Below, piece by piece: positions 1 through 11,400 of a stretch of DNA of 64,000 nucleotides. Position 1 is the stretch's first letter. Every line of letters begins with the position of its first letter. Both the position numbers and the translations under genes were made by a program. The stretch is from contig NC_092034.1 in assembly GCF_042242105.1 (NCBI RefSeq), positions 18,066,644 to 18,130,643 of the forward strand, given 5' to 3'. The DNA is from Pempheris klunzingeri. Lineage: Eukaryota > Chordata > Actinopteri > Acropomatiformes > Pempheridae. The notes under the pieces were generated by a model, which was not told where the DNA came from, did no database searches, and saw only the letters and a list, made by a program, of their open reading frames with translations.

Positions 1-222
1 ATAGACAATTGGCAGTCTTTCTGGGGAAAACCTGGTCTCATTAGAAGAGACGGCATCCATCCCACTTTGGACGGAGCTGCGCTCTTATCTAGAAATATGG
101 CGAAGTCTATAAATCCTAAAACTTGACAATCCAGAGTCGAGACCAGGAGGCAGAGCTGCAGTCTTACACACTTCTCTGCTCCTCCATTAGAACAGTCACC
201 CACCCAACATCCCATAGAGACT

Positions 223-576
223 GTGTCTGTCCCTCAACCATTCAGATCTTTTAGATCTATTAGGAGAGGAGTTCTGCATAAAAATCTAATCAGAGTTAAT
301 ACCACCATTGGCCCTATGAAACAGGACAGGAGAGTGAAATGTGGACTTTTAAACATCAGATCTCTGCCATCCAAAGCTGTAAATGATCTGATATCTGACC
401 ATGAAATTGATTTATTGTGTCTGACTGAAACCTGGCTACGTCCTGAGGAATATGTTAGCCTTAATGAGGCCACTCCTCCCAGTCATATTAATACTCACAT
501 TCCTCGAGATTCTGAACGAGGAGGTGGAGTTGCAGCAATCTTTAACTCTTTAACTCCCTCCTGGCCCATAATCTGA
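223..576 (+). pseudogene. L2 LINE endonuclease domain (broken)
   Basis: A 117-residue open stretch shows the start of an apurinic-like endonuclease of L2 LINEs: the NIRSL motif near residue 45, then a [10 protein letters not shown] block holding the catalytic Glu. In active elements this enzyme nicks the target DNA to prime reverse transcription. The reading frame stops at 574-576. The rest of the domain (VDKVIIVGDFNIHVDN-like, about 620-670) continues in another frame, so the copy is dead. Confidence 0.75.
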
Positions 577-1166
577 ATTCTTAACTGAGTTTTCAGAGTT
601 TTTATCAGACTTAGTCCTTAGTGTGGACAAAGTGATTATAGTAGGTGACTTTAATATTCATGTGGACAATGATAATGATGGTCTCAGCACTGCCTTTGTC
701 TCACTTTTGGACTCAATTGGCTTCTCCCAGAGTGTAAATGAACCCACTCACTGTTTTAACCACACCTGTTTTGGCTCATGGTGTTGAAATTGAACAGTTA
801 ACAGTCTTCCCACATAACTCTATTCTATCAGACCATTACCTGTTAACATTTCCTGTTACTGGACTATGCTCTATATGACAGGGAGGTCCTCACTAGATCC
901 TTATCTGATAGTGCTGTTGCCAAATTTAAGGAGGTGATTCCTTCAGTATTTCAGCCAGTGTGTCCCTGTGCTGTGGATGACCCCCATGCTAATCTTAGCC
1001 CCTCCCAAATTGATTATCTGGTCGATAGTGCTGCAGGTTCACTGCGAATGACACTAGACTCTATCGCCCCTCTAAAAAAGAAGAGAATTAAAGAAAAGAG
1101 ACAAGCTCCCTGGTATAACTCCCAGACACGCAAGCTTAAGCAACATTCACGGAAACTTGAAAGGAT

Positions 1167-2327
1167 ATGGCCACCAAATTGGAAGACTCACGCTTAATCT
1201 GGCAAAATAGTCTTAAAACCTATAGAAAGGCCCTCTGTAATGCCAGAGCAGCCTACTACTCCTCATTAATAGATGAAAATAAAAGCAACCCTAGATTTCT
1301 TTTTAGCACAATAGCTAGGCTGACAAAGAGCCAGAACTCCATTGATCCTTGTGTTCCCTTAGAGCTCAGCAGTAACGACTTCATGAGCTTCTTTAATGAT
1401 AAAATTCTAACTGTTAGAGACAAAATTCAGCACCTCCTGCCCTTAACAGGGTCTGGTCCAACTTCAAACTTAGGAATCATGGAATCAGCTGTTACACCTG
1501 ATGTGTACTTGGACTGTTTTTCTCCAATTGATCTTGCTGAATTGGCTTCAATAATCTCCTCATCCAGACCGTCAACATGTCTCCTAGACCCCATTCCTAC
1601 TGGACTACTTAAGGAGGTCCTGCCCCTGATCAGCACGTCCTTACTGGATATGATCAATCAGTCTTTACTAACAGGCTATGTACCACAGTCCTTTAAAGTA
1701 GCAGTAATTAAACCTCTCCTGAAAAAGCCCACTCTTGATTCAGGTGTGTTAGCTAACTATAGACCTTTATCCAACCTTCCCTTTCTCTCCAAGATCCTGG
1801 AGAAAGTTGTAGCTAATCAGCTGTGTAATTTTTTAAATTCTAATAGTCTATTTGAGGATTTTCAGTCAGGTTTTAGAACGAACCATAGCACAGAGACAGC
1901 ACTGGTGAAGGTTACAAACGACCTCCTTATGGCATCAGACAGAGGACTTCTCTCTGTACTGGTCTTGTTAGACCTGAGTGCTGCTTTCGACACCATTGAC
2001 CATCACATCCTGTTACAGAGACTGGAACAGTTCATTGGTATAAAAGGAACCACATTAAGCTGCTTTAAGTCCTATTTATCAGAACGATTTCAGTTTGTAC
2101 ATGTTAACAATGAGTCCTCTGTCCACACTAAGGTTAGACATGGAGTTCCACAAGGTTCAGTGCTTGGACCAATACTCTTTATCTTATATATGCTTCCTCT
2201 GGGTAATATTATCAGGAAGCACTCCATTAATTTCCACTGTTATGTAGATGATACACAATTATATTTATCAATAAAGCCAGATGAACCCAATCAGTTGAGT
2301 AAACTTCAAGTCTCCTTAAGGACATAA
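1167..2327 (+). pseudogene. L2 LINE reverse transcriptase domain
   Basis: This 386-residue open stretch covers the RT fingers and palm: [17 protein letters not shown] around residue 200, the [13 protein letters not shown] block with the first catalytic Asp, [11 protein letters not shown], and the catalytic YVDDTQLY box near residue 350. All key RT residues are present. The frame ends prematurely just after the palm, and the downstream sequence continues as an SWMSSNFLLLNSDKTEV-like stretch in another frame. The upstream endonuclease is also in another frame. The family copies its own RNA at a nicked target site; this copy is a relic, though a fairly well-preserved one. Confidence 0.85.
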
Positions 2328-2556
2328 AGTCCTGGATGAGCAGCAACTTTCTGCTGCTAAACTCAGACAAAACTGAAGTTATTCTGCTGGTATCATACCT
2401 TAGGGACACCTTTTCTACCAACATAACTGTTCTGGATGGCAGTCTTATGGGAGTCTTATTTGATCAAGATTTGTCCTTTATTCTTTATCTTTAATATTGC
2501 TAAAATCAGGCCAATCTTTTCTATAGATGATGCAGAAAAATTAGTCCACACATATT

Positions 2557-2920
2557 GTCATGTCTCATCATATGTGTTAGTTTGTCTGTTCACTTGTGTC
2601 TAGTCTTGTCTCCCACTTCCTGTTTTATGTTGAAACCCTAAACTCTCCGCCTTGGTGATTGTCTGCCCCGCCCTGATCGTTTCCACCTGTCCCCCATTAC
2701 TTTGTGTATAAATAGTCTGCGTCTCCCTTTGTCTTGTGCCAGATTGTCTTGTCTTGTCTGAGCGTCAAAGGTTACTTGTGTTTTTCAAACCAAGCCATAG
2801 TTTGCCATGCCATGTAATTTATAAGTATCTTGTCCTTGTAAGTATTGTTTTGTATTAAAGAGTTTGTCACCAGATTAAATGTGTCTTGCTTCGTGCATTT
2901 GGGTCCACCCTGTCTCTGAG
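2557..2920. mobile_element. Insertion inside the L2 LINE, possible solo LTR
   Basis: The LINE coding sequence stops making sense after about 2556 (LVHT) and resumes at about 2925 (TSTLVYYSLLSGC), so roughly 365 bp are foreign. The insert begins TGTCATGTCTC and contains a TATA-like TATAAATAG at 2707-2715 and an ATTAAAG-type poly(A) signal near 2856. It ends in a TTTGGGTCCACCC segment of the kind seen in fish retroelement LTRs. A promoter-like box followed by a poly(A)-like signal suits a solo LTR. I could not fix a target-site duplication, so the class is an inference. Confidence 0.45.
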
Positions 2921-3239
2921 CCCCACTTCTACGTTGGTCTATTACTCCTTATTATCAGGCTGCCCCAATAAGTCGTTAAAGACTCTCCAGCTGGTCCAGA
3001 ACGCTGCTGCTCGTGTTCTGACGAGAACTAAGAGAAGAGACCACATTTCTCCTGTACTGGCTTCTCTTCACTGGCTTCCAGTAAAATCTAGAATAGAGTT
3101 TAAAATCCTTCTCCTAACCTACAAGGCTCTTAAGGGTCAGGCTCCATCATATCTTGAAGAACTCATAGTACCGTACTACCCCACTAGAGCACTGCGCTCC
3201 CAGACTGCAGGTCTACTGGTGGTTCCTAAAGTCCTCTAA
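2886..3239 (+). pseudogene. L2 LINE ORF2 C-terminal region
   Basis: The open stretch carries the conserved C-terminal block of L2 LINEs: LKTLQLVQNAAARVLT, then HISPVLASLHWLPVKSRI and FKILLLTYKAL. The first dozen residues belong to the inserted element; true LINE sequence starts at about 2925. Similar sequence continues out of frame to about 3400. Confidence 0.8.
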
Positions 3240-3577
3240 AGTAATGATGGAGCCAGAGCTTTCAGCTATCAGGCTCCTCTCCTGTGGAATCTCCTTCCAG
3301 TTTGGGTTCGGGGGGCAGACACCCTCTCTACATTTAAGAGTAGACTAAAAACCTTCCTTTTTGACAAAGCATATATTTAAGGGCTGGATCAGGCCTTAGA
3401 CCAGCCCCTAGTTATGCTGCTATAGGCTTAGACTGCTGGGGGACTCCTATGGTGCACTGAGCTCCTCTATTCTCTATCCTCCTCTTCCTCTCCATCGTTA
3501 TGTCTCATGTCAGTCAAATGTCTGCCTCTAACTTGCTATCTTCCCCGGAGCCTTTCTGTGCTTTCTCATCTCTCAGG

Positions 3578-3758
3578 TTCCTGTGGATCCTGTGGATCCT
3601 GGTCCTGGCCCTGCTGATGTGGTTCTCTAGTTCCTGTGGATCCTGGTCCCGGTCCCGCTGATGTGGTTCTCTGGTTCCTGTGGATCCTGGTCCTGGTTCT
3701 GCTGATGTGGTTCCCTGGTTCCTATGGATCCTGGTCCTGGTCCCGCTGATGTGGTTCT
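3578..3758 (+). repeat. 44-bp minisatellite in the L2 3' region, about 4 units
   Basis: Units of about 44 bp start TTCCTGTGGATCCTGGTC and end GATGTGGTTCTCTGG. Four imperfect copies run in a row, with a small partial duplication in the first. The same unit, on the opposite strand, occurs in the three other L2 ends of this window (15913, 41321 and 60366). Confidence 0.85.
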
Positions 3759-4090
3759 CCACCAGCCAATGGATGTGCGTCTGTCCAAGGCTACAGCCTG
3801 TCCGTCCTTGGGAGCTGGATCTCTCCTTCACTGTGGTGCTCCCAGAGGTTTCTCTTTTCCCACTGGGTTTTTTGAGTTTTTCCTTCCCGAAGAAGGAGGG
3901 TCATAAAGGGCAGGTGATGCCTCGGACTGATCCATCGGACCGATCCATTGGCCTCATCGACTGCTGGACTCTTTATTAGATTGTTTGTTCGCTTACACTT
4001 GTTTATTTCAGTGAACTTTGTAAAGCACTATGAGACACTCTGTTGTGATATTGGGCTATACAAATAAAATTGAATTGAATTGAATTGAAA

Positions 4091-4190
4091 GTTTATTCTT
4101 ATTCTTTTGGAGCTGTGTGTAACAAAAGCAATTTCCCCCTGGGGATTATTAAAGGAATTCTGATTCTGATTGATTCCGATAAGATGTTTT
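4091..4190 (+). repeat. Second LINE 3' tail remnant
   Basis: Directly after the TTGAA tail lies TTCCCCCTGGGGATTATTAA followed by ATTCTGATTCTGATTGATTC. This is the usual CCCTGGGGA plus short-repeat 3' end of CR1/Rex-type LINEs. Only the last about 80 bp are recognisable. Confidence 0.5.
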
Positions 4191-5425
4191 TACTTAGTGT
4201 TACTGCTGGTAAGATTTTATCAATACAGCTGTATATCCATTCATCATTAATTATAGAGGAGAGTGTTGTGAAAGCAACTGACAATTATTTTATTATCATT
4301 ATTATTATTTTATTTCAGCTTCTAAGTAACATACAGAAATGGAAAAATACATTCATAAAGATGCTATCAGAGTCCTTTACTTACAGGCAGAGGTTAATGG
4401 ACAGACTGTGGCATGCTGGTTGTGAAGTAGTGAGCAGTACCAACTGCCTAAGAGCATATACTGTAGATATTTCAGTTCTGACAAATCAGGAAGTCAATAC
4501 CCACCCCAGTTCATTTCACTAAGCAATGAAAGTCAACCTGCTAACCTTAACTAATTACTCATGAGCTCACACATTCTGGTGATTTGTATGGAATACTGGC
4601 CCACTCCATGATGCTCCCACAGCTCAGGCGTTTCTATGGCAGCTCCGTGCACTGCCTACTGCAGTGTTTTTCAGTTTAGCTTTGAGGAACAAACTCTATG
4701 CAAAGTATTTGTTACTTTGGGGAAGAACATAAACCCTGCGTAGCCATGGCACACAAATTTTTATGAAGAAGGTATGCAAACACATGAATAAAATGCATTT
4801 CTAAGAATAGCTGAGAAAGTGTCACTTCTTGGAAATAAAAACGTCAGTCAGCTGTCAGAACACACTGTAAGCCACTGAGCCAGAAACACATTGTATTGAA
4901 TTGCTGTCTAGTGTTAATTAAAATGAAAGCAGAGCCATTCTTGTATTTTGGTGGTGAAATTAGTCTTTTGTTGAAATAATTCACTTGCAAATGTGTGATT
5001 TCATAGCTACAGCAACGCTTAGTCCTCAAAGTTGATGAAGAAATAGTCTCTTGAGAAACATTACTTACATTTCTTGGCAGCAGAAGGGACTGTGTGGTAT
5101 TTCACTTACACACACAACTAAAGGGACAGTATTTCATAGAGTATAGTGTTTCACATTAAATTAGGTTTGATTTGATGTCAGTGTGGGGATCCCATTCTGA
5201 GTACAATGACACTCAGACAGTTCACGAAGTAGGTTGACAGCAGCAGACTATCAGGGGTGTCACACCTTGTTACAGGGAGGCAGGCCTGAGTACAGTTAGG
5301 TCATACCTCATAGTCAGTCATAGCTGAGTCATAGCAGCATAATGTGTCATATCAGATCTACAATTTTGGAGTGAGTCACTCTTATGTGTTATATAAAATA
5401 CGTTCCCCCTTCTCACCCCCCCTCT
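4191..5425. other. No gene seen
   Basis: The stretch is AT-rich with short chance ORFs and no recognised domain or splice-linked exon. I see no repeat family I can name in it. Confidence 0.5.
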
Positions 5426-5670
5426 GGGATGGCGGTGTGCCTTCCTTAGGCTCAGGTCCTCTACCTCTACCAGAGGCCTGGGAGTTTGAGGGTTCTGAGC
5501 AGTATCTTGTGATTGTTCATAATCTTCTGGACAGAGACCTCAGATGTTGCACTGGAGCCGCTCTCCCAGTTTGTGGGTCACAGACCCCAGTGCTCCCATC
5601 ACCACTGTTGCCTTTACTCCCCACATCTTTTACAGCTCCTCCTCAGTCCTTGATAATGTCCCACAGGATC
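5426..5670 (-). pseudogene. LINE protein C-terminal scrap
   Basis: On the minus strand the sequence reads KMWGVKATVV-like, then MGALGSVTHKLGE, with stops. That block resembles the C-terminus of a common fish LINE polyprotein. I recall it as part of an RT-bearing element with a restriction-like endonuclease, but the family is uncertain. It is short and frame-broken. Confidence 0.45.
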
Positions 5671-6664
5671 GCCGCTTGGTCATTCTTAACCACTAGGCCA
5701 AACAAGGGCAAATGACCATATATATTACAATATATTACACACCAGACATGAGGAGAGAGGTCCTAATCCTGGCAGCATACTTTATGGAGCGGTTTCTAAT
5801 ACAGTCCATGTGTAAACTTTGGCTGGGATGAAAACAGTAAAGCTCTCAGTGTGATGACATTAGGTTCGAGATGACACTGGTCACATTTATGTATTGTTTA
5901 TTGATCCTAAATCCATAAGTGCGCCTGTGCAATTACAAAAAAGGCTTCCGTTACGTGATGCCGTTGGGCCCAAAAAGACATCTGTCCTGTCCGTAGACTT
6001 ACATTGTGAAAGAGACCTCTGTAAATCAACGGATACATTTATTAAGCTTTCCGAGCCCTGCGTTTCATATCAGATATATCCATTTAGTCTGATAACATTT
6101 GAATAGTCAGGAACTGCACAATGAAATAATTTGATCACCATTCAATGCCAGATGGACACACATTCACATTCCCCAGCTTTGCTTTTCCTCCCTGCCTCTG
6201 TGTGTAGCTGTGAGAACATTTGGACTGTACATTCAGTCGTTCCATTCCTTACATTTAGGAACTGAATCATTTCATAACTGTTGTGTGTAGGCTACACTTA
6301 TTCAGTAAAATATATACTTCCAAATGATAGAATCTTTCCGTTCTAACAGTGGTGTTGTTAAGCATATAAATACATTTGACTGACAGCTGTGTAGAACAGA
6401 TTTGTTGTGATGGATCGAAGCGGATGTAAGTATTTCTGGGACTTCCTGTCCCTTTTCTGAAGGCTGCCGGAGTGACCTGACTGCAGCTGTTCGTCTCTGC
6501 CCCCTGCTGCTGCCCCCTGGGCTCCATCACTGCAACAGGCCGAGTGCAGTTCACCTCCAACGAGCCTATTGCGTCAATCAGCTCCAGTTACACTGTCAAA
6601 GTCCACCTGCAGTCAGTGAAGTCACTCCCTCTAAAACCAAGCACTGATCTCCAGGGTCCGTCCG
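5671..6664. other. No gene seen; presumed downstream flank of mblac1
   Basis: No coding signal or nameable repeat was found. The part next to 6664 would hold the mblac1 3'UTR. Confidence 0.4.
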
Positions 6665-7799
6665 TCAGCTCCTCAGGACTCTGAACGGCAGTCCATGTCC
6701 CGGTATGATGACATCAGCAGTGCTCAGTGCCTTCTGGCGGTTGGCCTCCTGCACTGCAGTGTTCATGCTCAGGTCCCGCCAGCTGTCCTCATCTGAGCAG
6801 CACTCAAATAAGTCCCCGGCAACAAGCACCGTGCCTGCTGAGGTTCCCTTTACCTGGACGCTGACATCCTGCCCTGTGTGGCCTGGACTGGGAACTACAG
6901 ATACCTGAAGGAGAGAGGACACTGTAAAAACAGAGGCTGAAAGAAGGCCAGCAGTACACAAGGCTACTGCGCCTCATCACATTCTGGATTCTCCTTTAAG
7001 CTCCTCTCCTCTGGACAGTCTTTGCAGCCATTTTTACATCTAATCGTAGTTCTGAGATTAAAAGCCCATGTTAGTTTTATGCATTCTCATCCTGTGTGTC
7101 GAGATAATATCTGGTTTGAACTGGCACTAAATTGATTGATTGACAGACGGACAGACGGACAGAGTCACGTTAGACGGTGTAAGGTTCAATCAGAGTATGG
7201 TGCAGCAGTTCAGGGAAACCTAAACCTTTTCCTCAGGTCTTTTTAGCCATGGAAAGGTGAAAAATACAAAATGCCAGGAGGTCACCAGGAGCAGATTTCT
7301 CCAGAAAGTCACATGAGTGGGTTTCCCACCAGCAGGCTGGATGAACTGAGCAGCTGATGAACATGGAGAGACTTACATACTCATCGATAGGGTAGGCATG
7401 TCCCTCTGCCAGCTTGTTGGGACGGTAGGTGTCCCCCTCACTGATGTCATACCCCACGATGATCACTGCTGTGGGGAAAAGGCTCAGATTCCCTATGTGG
7501 TCTGAGTGTCCGTGAGTCCCCACGACCACGTTGATGTCCCCCGGGTCCAGACCCCTCTGTTTCAGGGCCATCAGGAGGAAGTCCCGGTCCCACGGTCCCC
7601 CGGTGTCCACCAGAACAGTTCTGGGTCCCGTTATGAGGGTGATGGTCCCGTCGGCTGTGAACGTCCCGTCGGTCTGAGGGAGACAGTATCCGACTTTAAG
7701 GACCGATACCGAGTACGGGTCCCCGGGGAAGTCCACCTGGGACTGCGACAGAGAAGCTGTCAGAAAGTGGCCACAGACCACATGGTTGTCTGTCCCCAT
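6665..7799 (-). CDS. mblac1: Metallo-beta-lactamase domain-containing protein 1 (MBLAC1)
   Basis: Two coding exons: 7799-7377 and 6904-6665. The donor reads GTAAGT after GAGTAT and the acceptor is CTTCAG. Exon lengths of 423 and 240 nt join in phase 0 to give 220 residues plus TGA. The metallo-beta-lactamase fold is complete: HGHSDH at residues 96-101, then His150 (SPGHTGQ), Asp172 (VAGDLFE) and His211 (IPGHGLPF), the expected metal ligands. The family enzyme is a metal-dependent hydrolase; human MBLAC1 has been reported as a nuclease that helps form the 3' ends of replication-dependent histone mRNAs. The human protein is about 266 residues, so this one is somewhat shorter but looks functional. 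The start is the first ATG of the open exon. The gene stands alone, with no nearby partner. Confidence 0.9.
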
Positions 7800-8640
7800 C
7801 TTGTCAGGAGCTTATGAAGAGAGCTGGAGACTGGCAGCTGTCCGGTGCGAGCCAGCGTCACAGCTAAACACTGCCCCCTGCAGCACCGGAGGGTGTATTA
7901 CCCTTCTTCTTCTTCTTCTTCTTCTGTTTACCCACTGTAATACTGTCTGTATCAGCCTATATGACCTAAAACCAACGGCCTTGTATGATCATACTACTTG
8001 CTTGAAACAAATGGGGCATAATTTTTCCTGCACCTCCCCTAATAAACTGTGCAATGTCCTCAGAAATGCACAGCCATCACCAGGACATTGAGATGAAGCC
8101 AGGTGTTGTAAAGATGTGGGCTCACAGTCTCTGATTTCTTGACTTCACTTGGCCAGCCTGAGTCCCATGTCATCCACTCCACTTTCCAGCTAGTGGACAT
8201 TAGCCAAGAGCAGCCGTTTCTGTATTTCTGCTGCTTTATATTATATAAGTCCACTGCTCCTAATCCAGTAATTCACATCAATACATAACAGCTTGAAACA
8301 AAAAGGCAGCAAAGTTTGAAGGAGATATGGCCTCTTCACCTGGAATGTTTTTTTCTGTACAGTTTGTGTCAGTAGTTGAACTAAAGATCGTTGCGGTGTC
8401 GATACGTTTGCTTTTAGCTAGAGTCTGTATAAAAGACATGAACGTGGCTTCTGGGTCTGAAAAGTGAAGCCAAAGTGGAAGAGCCTTAAACCTGCATTCC
8501 TTCATATGGCCAGAAGGGGGCGACTCCACTGGCTCCACAAAGAAGTCCTATTGTGTGGAAGTCTATGAGAAAATGATCCTACTTCCCATTTTATTAACTC
8601 TGAATGAGTTTGTGGTTTCAGTCGCTAGTTTCAAGCGTTC
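7800..8640. other. Upstream flank of mblac1; short TTC repeat
   Basis: The interval should hold the mblac1 5'UTR and promoter. A short run of TTC units lies at 7904-7925. No other gene is seen. Confidence 0.4.
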
Positions 8641-9270
8641 TTCAATGTAGGATGATGTTGATTTGACCTAAAATAGGATATATGTGTGTGCGTCCATGTG
8701 AGGGCAACACGGTAGGAAGAGTGTGGTTAATATAACCATCCCCACAGGCCCAATACCTCCCAGACACCATGGTTGGTTGGTGGGACAGGATCCCCGCAGG
8801 AGGGGAATAAGTGGAGGATGAGTCACACACTGAATGGTGTTGTTGTCAGTGGTGCTGTTGGTCCACATGATTCCGTTGATCCACAAGATAGAGCAGTGTG
8901 AGAAGTTGCCTGGGTTAGGCCTATTAAAATAGAAACACTCAAAAGTGCCGTTCATAAGGCCGACTGGTCTGCGGAGGGTGTTGGTTGTGTTTCCCTGCAA
9001 TGGACATTTAGCGAAAGAGGAGTATAATCCCATGCACTGCCTGGAGTGTAGTTTGATATTGTGTCGGTGGGTTGAGATATTTCAGCACATGCATGCACTG
9101 GATAAGGTGCCAGCAGAACAGGAGGATGACGAGTGTTCCTATTGATAACGCTCCCCTTTGTAGCTGGACTTTCACCTCTGTGTTGGTAGAACTGCCTACT
9201 CGCCAGCATGTGGAGCTGTTTCCTGTGGGAACGTTCTTCCTCGTGTACAGTGGCTGATATGAATCCAAGA
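8640..9270 (-). pseudogene. Possible retroviral env-like remnant
   Basis: Downstream of a retroviral integrase remnant, on the same strand, two overlapping frames carry one hydrophobic leader-like segment (about 9160-9110) and a stretch rich in N-x-S/T glycosylation sites and cysteines (8990-8700). Position and composition suggest the N-terminal half of an envelope gene, but there is no fusion-peptide or transmembrane-subunit motif I can point to. It is fragmented by frameshifts, so I treat it as dead. Confidence 0.35.
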
Positions 9271-9439
9271 TGCCCTGTCAGCTATCTTTATTGCAGTTGG
9301 CGTGGTAAGCTGGTGTGGTGCCTCTCAACATGGAGATGACCTGGTTTTCTTCTTTATGACTTTGATGAATACTCAGTGTCCTGGTTTCACTGGCTCTAGG
9401 GCTTTCTTGGAAGCATTTTCTGTACATGATCAGCTAATG

Positions 9440-10301
9440 CCTCATCATGTTCCTCTTCCAAACAATATGTGCCCTTTATCTGTTGGTGTAAGGTGTTGCT
9501 CGTTGTTACCAATGTCAAACAATACATCCATGCCTTCCCTGTCTCTGCCATTGCTTTCTTTAACTTTGATTTTATTGTGCCATTTACTCGTTCTACTTAT
9601 CCTGCTGATTGTGGATGATAGGCACAATGGTTTTTCAACGTCATCTGTAGGGCATCTGCCATATGTTTAATTCAATTTACAAAATGTGGACCATTATCAC
9701 TATAAATTAACTCTGGAATACCAAATCGTGGTATTATGTCTCTGACCAACACTTTCAACACTGTCAATGTGTCTGGTTTCGCCAGATTTCAACTCATTTA
9801 GACACCAGGTCTAAAGTCCATAGCTATGTTTTGAAAAAGGTACCGTGGCCGTAGGAAACGGCCAGGTTTCTGTCTTTCACTGCCTTGAGGATTAGATCTA
9901 GCACACACTGTACAGGTCTGACTAAATCTTTTAGCATAAGTATGGAAGCCAAACGTAGTGTATGTTTGGTCTACTGTACACAGTCTCCCCCCTGTTGAGA
10001 CATGAGTAGGACCATGACTCAACAGGTTTGTTATTTTGTCACAGCTATTATCAGAAGATTTTTTGCAGCCATGTTTTTCCCAATAAGAGTTTTCAGTCTG
10101 AGGGGCACTGGTTTGCATGTCTGCAGTGGCGTGGTATTGGTCAGTGTGCACAGTGCGTTCAGCAGCCTCATCGGCTCTTCTGTTTCCTTTTGGAGCGATC
10201 TTAATAGGTTCTACACCTTTCATAAGAGTTCCAAAATAGATCAGGTAGTCTGATTTTCCTTCCTTGTCATATGTACAGCCTTTTTCGTTTGTGTCGTCCA
10301 A
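9440..10301 (-). pseudogene. Endogenous retrovirus pol: RNase H end plus integrase
   Basis: The first 167-codon open part (10301-9798) ends an RNase H domain (KGNRRAD). It continues into the integrase zinc-binding domain: two His spaced HGPTH and two Cys spaced CTVC, an HHCC finger. Further downstream the catalytic core is visible as DNGPHF (about 9690) and HPQSAG with VERVNG (about 9600), interrupted by stop codons. The integrase would insert viral DNA into the host genome. The layout looks like a gamma/epsilon-type fish retrovirus. RT, gag, protease and both LTRs are not seen, so this is an old internal fragment. Confidence 0.75.
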
Positions 10302-10329
10302 TTAAGCCTCTTACACCACACCCCTAAAG

Positions 10330-11400
10330 ATGGGTTATACAAGACTGTAGGATCTGAAGGTGTAGGTGCCATGGTGTTGGTGCTTCCTCACACCTTGCAA
10401 CAAATGATATACCCAATACCTCAGCCAGATTCCTGTATGTAGACTTCTCATCAGCATTTAACACCATACAGCCACTCATCTTAGCTGAGAGGCTTACTAC
10501 ACTACGCTCTCCTCTTCTCTTCATCCTCTACACGGACAACTGCAGATCTGCCCAGCCATATTGTCACATGGTGAAATTTGCTGATGACACAGTACTCCTG
10601 TCTGCTCTCCGGTCACACACAATTCAAACAAATCACAAATCACACACATCACAGCTCAGCTCTGCAGAAGAATGGTGTGGAAACTCGTGCCTCGAGCTCA
10701 ACATAAATAAAACCAAGGAGATGATAGTGACCTTTTCCCCTAAACAGAGACAGTTAGCTGAGGCAGTCACCACCATCATACAGGGGGAGTATAAATACCT
10801 GGGGACAATCTTTGACAACTTGCTGAGGTTTTCCTCTAACACAGAGGAAATCCTAATGAAGTGCTATCAGAGACACTACTTACTCAGGAGGTTGAAATCA
10901 TTCAGGACTAACAAGGACCTTCTTACCACATTCTATTATGCTTTCATTGAAAATGTACTAACCTTTTCTTTCACTTGCTGGTTTCATTCTATCACTCTGC
11001 AGAACAGAAATCTTCTGCTGAACATGGTCAGAGTTTTTACAGGACCCCTCCCATATTCTGTTTCCTGAGTTTGAGTGACTCCCCTCAGGACGCAGACTCA
11101 GCTGTCCAGGCTGGAAGACAACCTTCCTCCCCAGGGCGGTCCAGCTCCTAAACGCTGAACACTGACCGGTCATAAGCTCTGATGCTGCTACACGAACGTG
11201 TAATTTTAATAGTGCACGATTTTATAATGTATTCATGTGTATTATAATATAATGTATTCATGTGTTTTATCTGTGAATGTTGTCTGCTGTACTGTGAGGG
11301 TTGTTTTGTGTCTATTGTTGGATGTGTGTTTCTAGGTACTTTCATGCCCTTTTAAATTGCCCCTTGGGGACAAATAAAGTGATCTGAATCTGAATCTGAA
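10330..11400 (+). mobile_element. Rex1/CR1-like LINE, 5'-truncated and deleted
   Basis: The sequence contains RT block YVDFSSAFNTI (10438-10470), then KFADDTVLLS (10574-10603), then the YKYLGT and LLRRLKSF blocks. It ends with CCCCTTGGGGACAAATAAAG and a run of TCTGAA units (11378-11400). The region between the two RT motifs is far too short, showing an internal deletion. The insertion direction is plus, abutting the retroviral fragment on its left. Confidence 0.8.
10568..11068 (+). pseudogene. LINE reverse transcriptase, thumb and C-terminal part
   Basis: This is a 166-residue open stretch. The catalytic box is present as FADD near residue 4, followed by LNINKTKEM, the YKYLGT motif and the LRRLKSFRTNKDLLTTFYYAFIE block typical of Rex1/CR1-type LINEs. 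It lacks the N-terminal half of RT and the endonuclease. Confidence 0.75.

Larger units (their letters stand above)
1..4090 (+). mobile_element. L2-clade LINE, nearly full length, decayed
   Basis: This is a non-LTR retrotransposon running off the left edge of the window. Positions 1-125 read as the end of the first ORF, an esterase-like region with a DGIHP motif. An endonuclease domain follows (223-880, motif LTETWL), then reverse transcriptase (1167-2327), a C-terminal region (2886-3240), an untranslated tail with a 44-bp minisatellite (3578-3758), and a TTGAA-rich 3' end (about 4065-4090). The order and the TTGAA tail fit the L2 (Maui-like) group of fish. The element cannot move: the endonuclease and RT lie in different frames, stops follow 576 and 2327, and a foreign insertion interrupts it at about 2557-2920. 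Confidence 0.88.
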
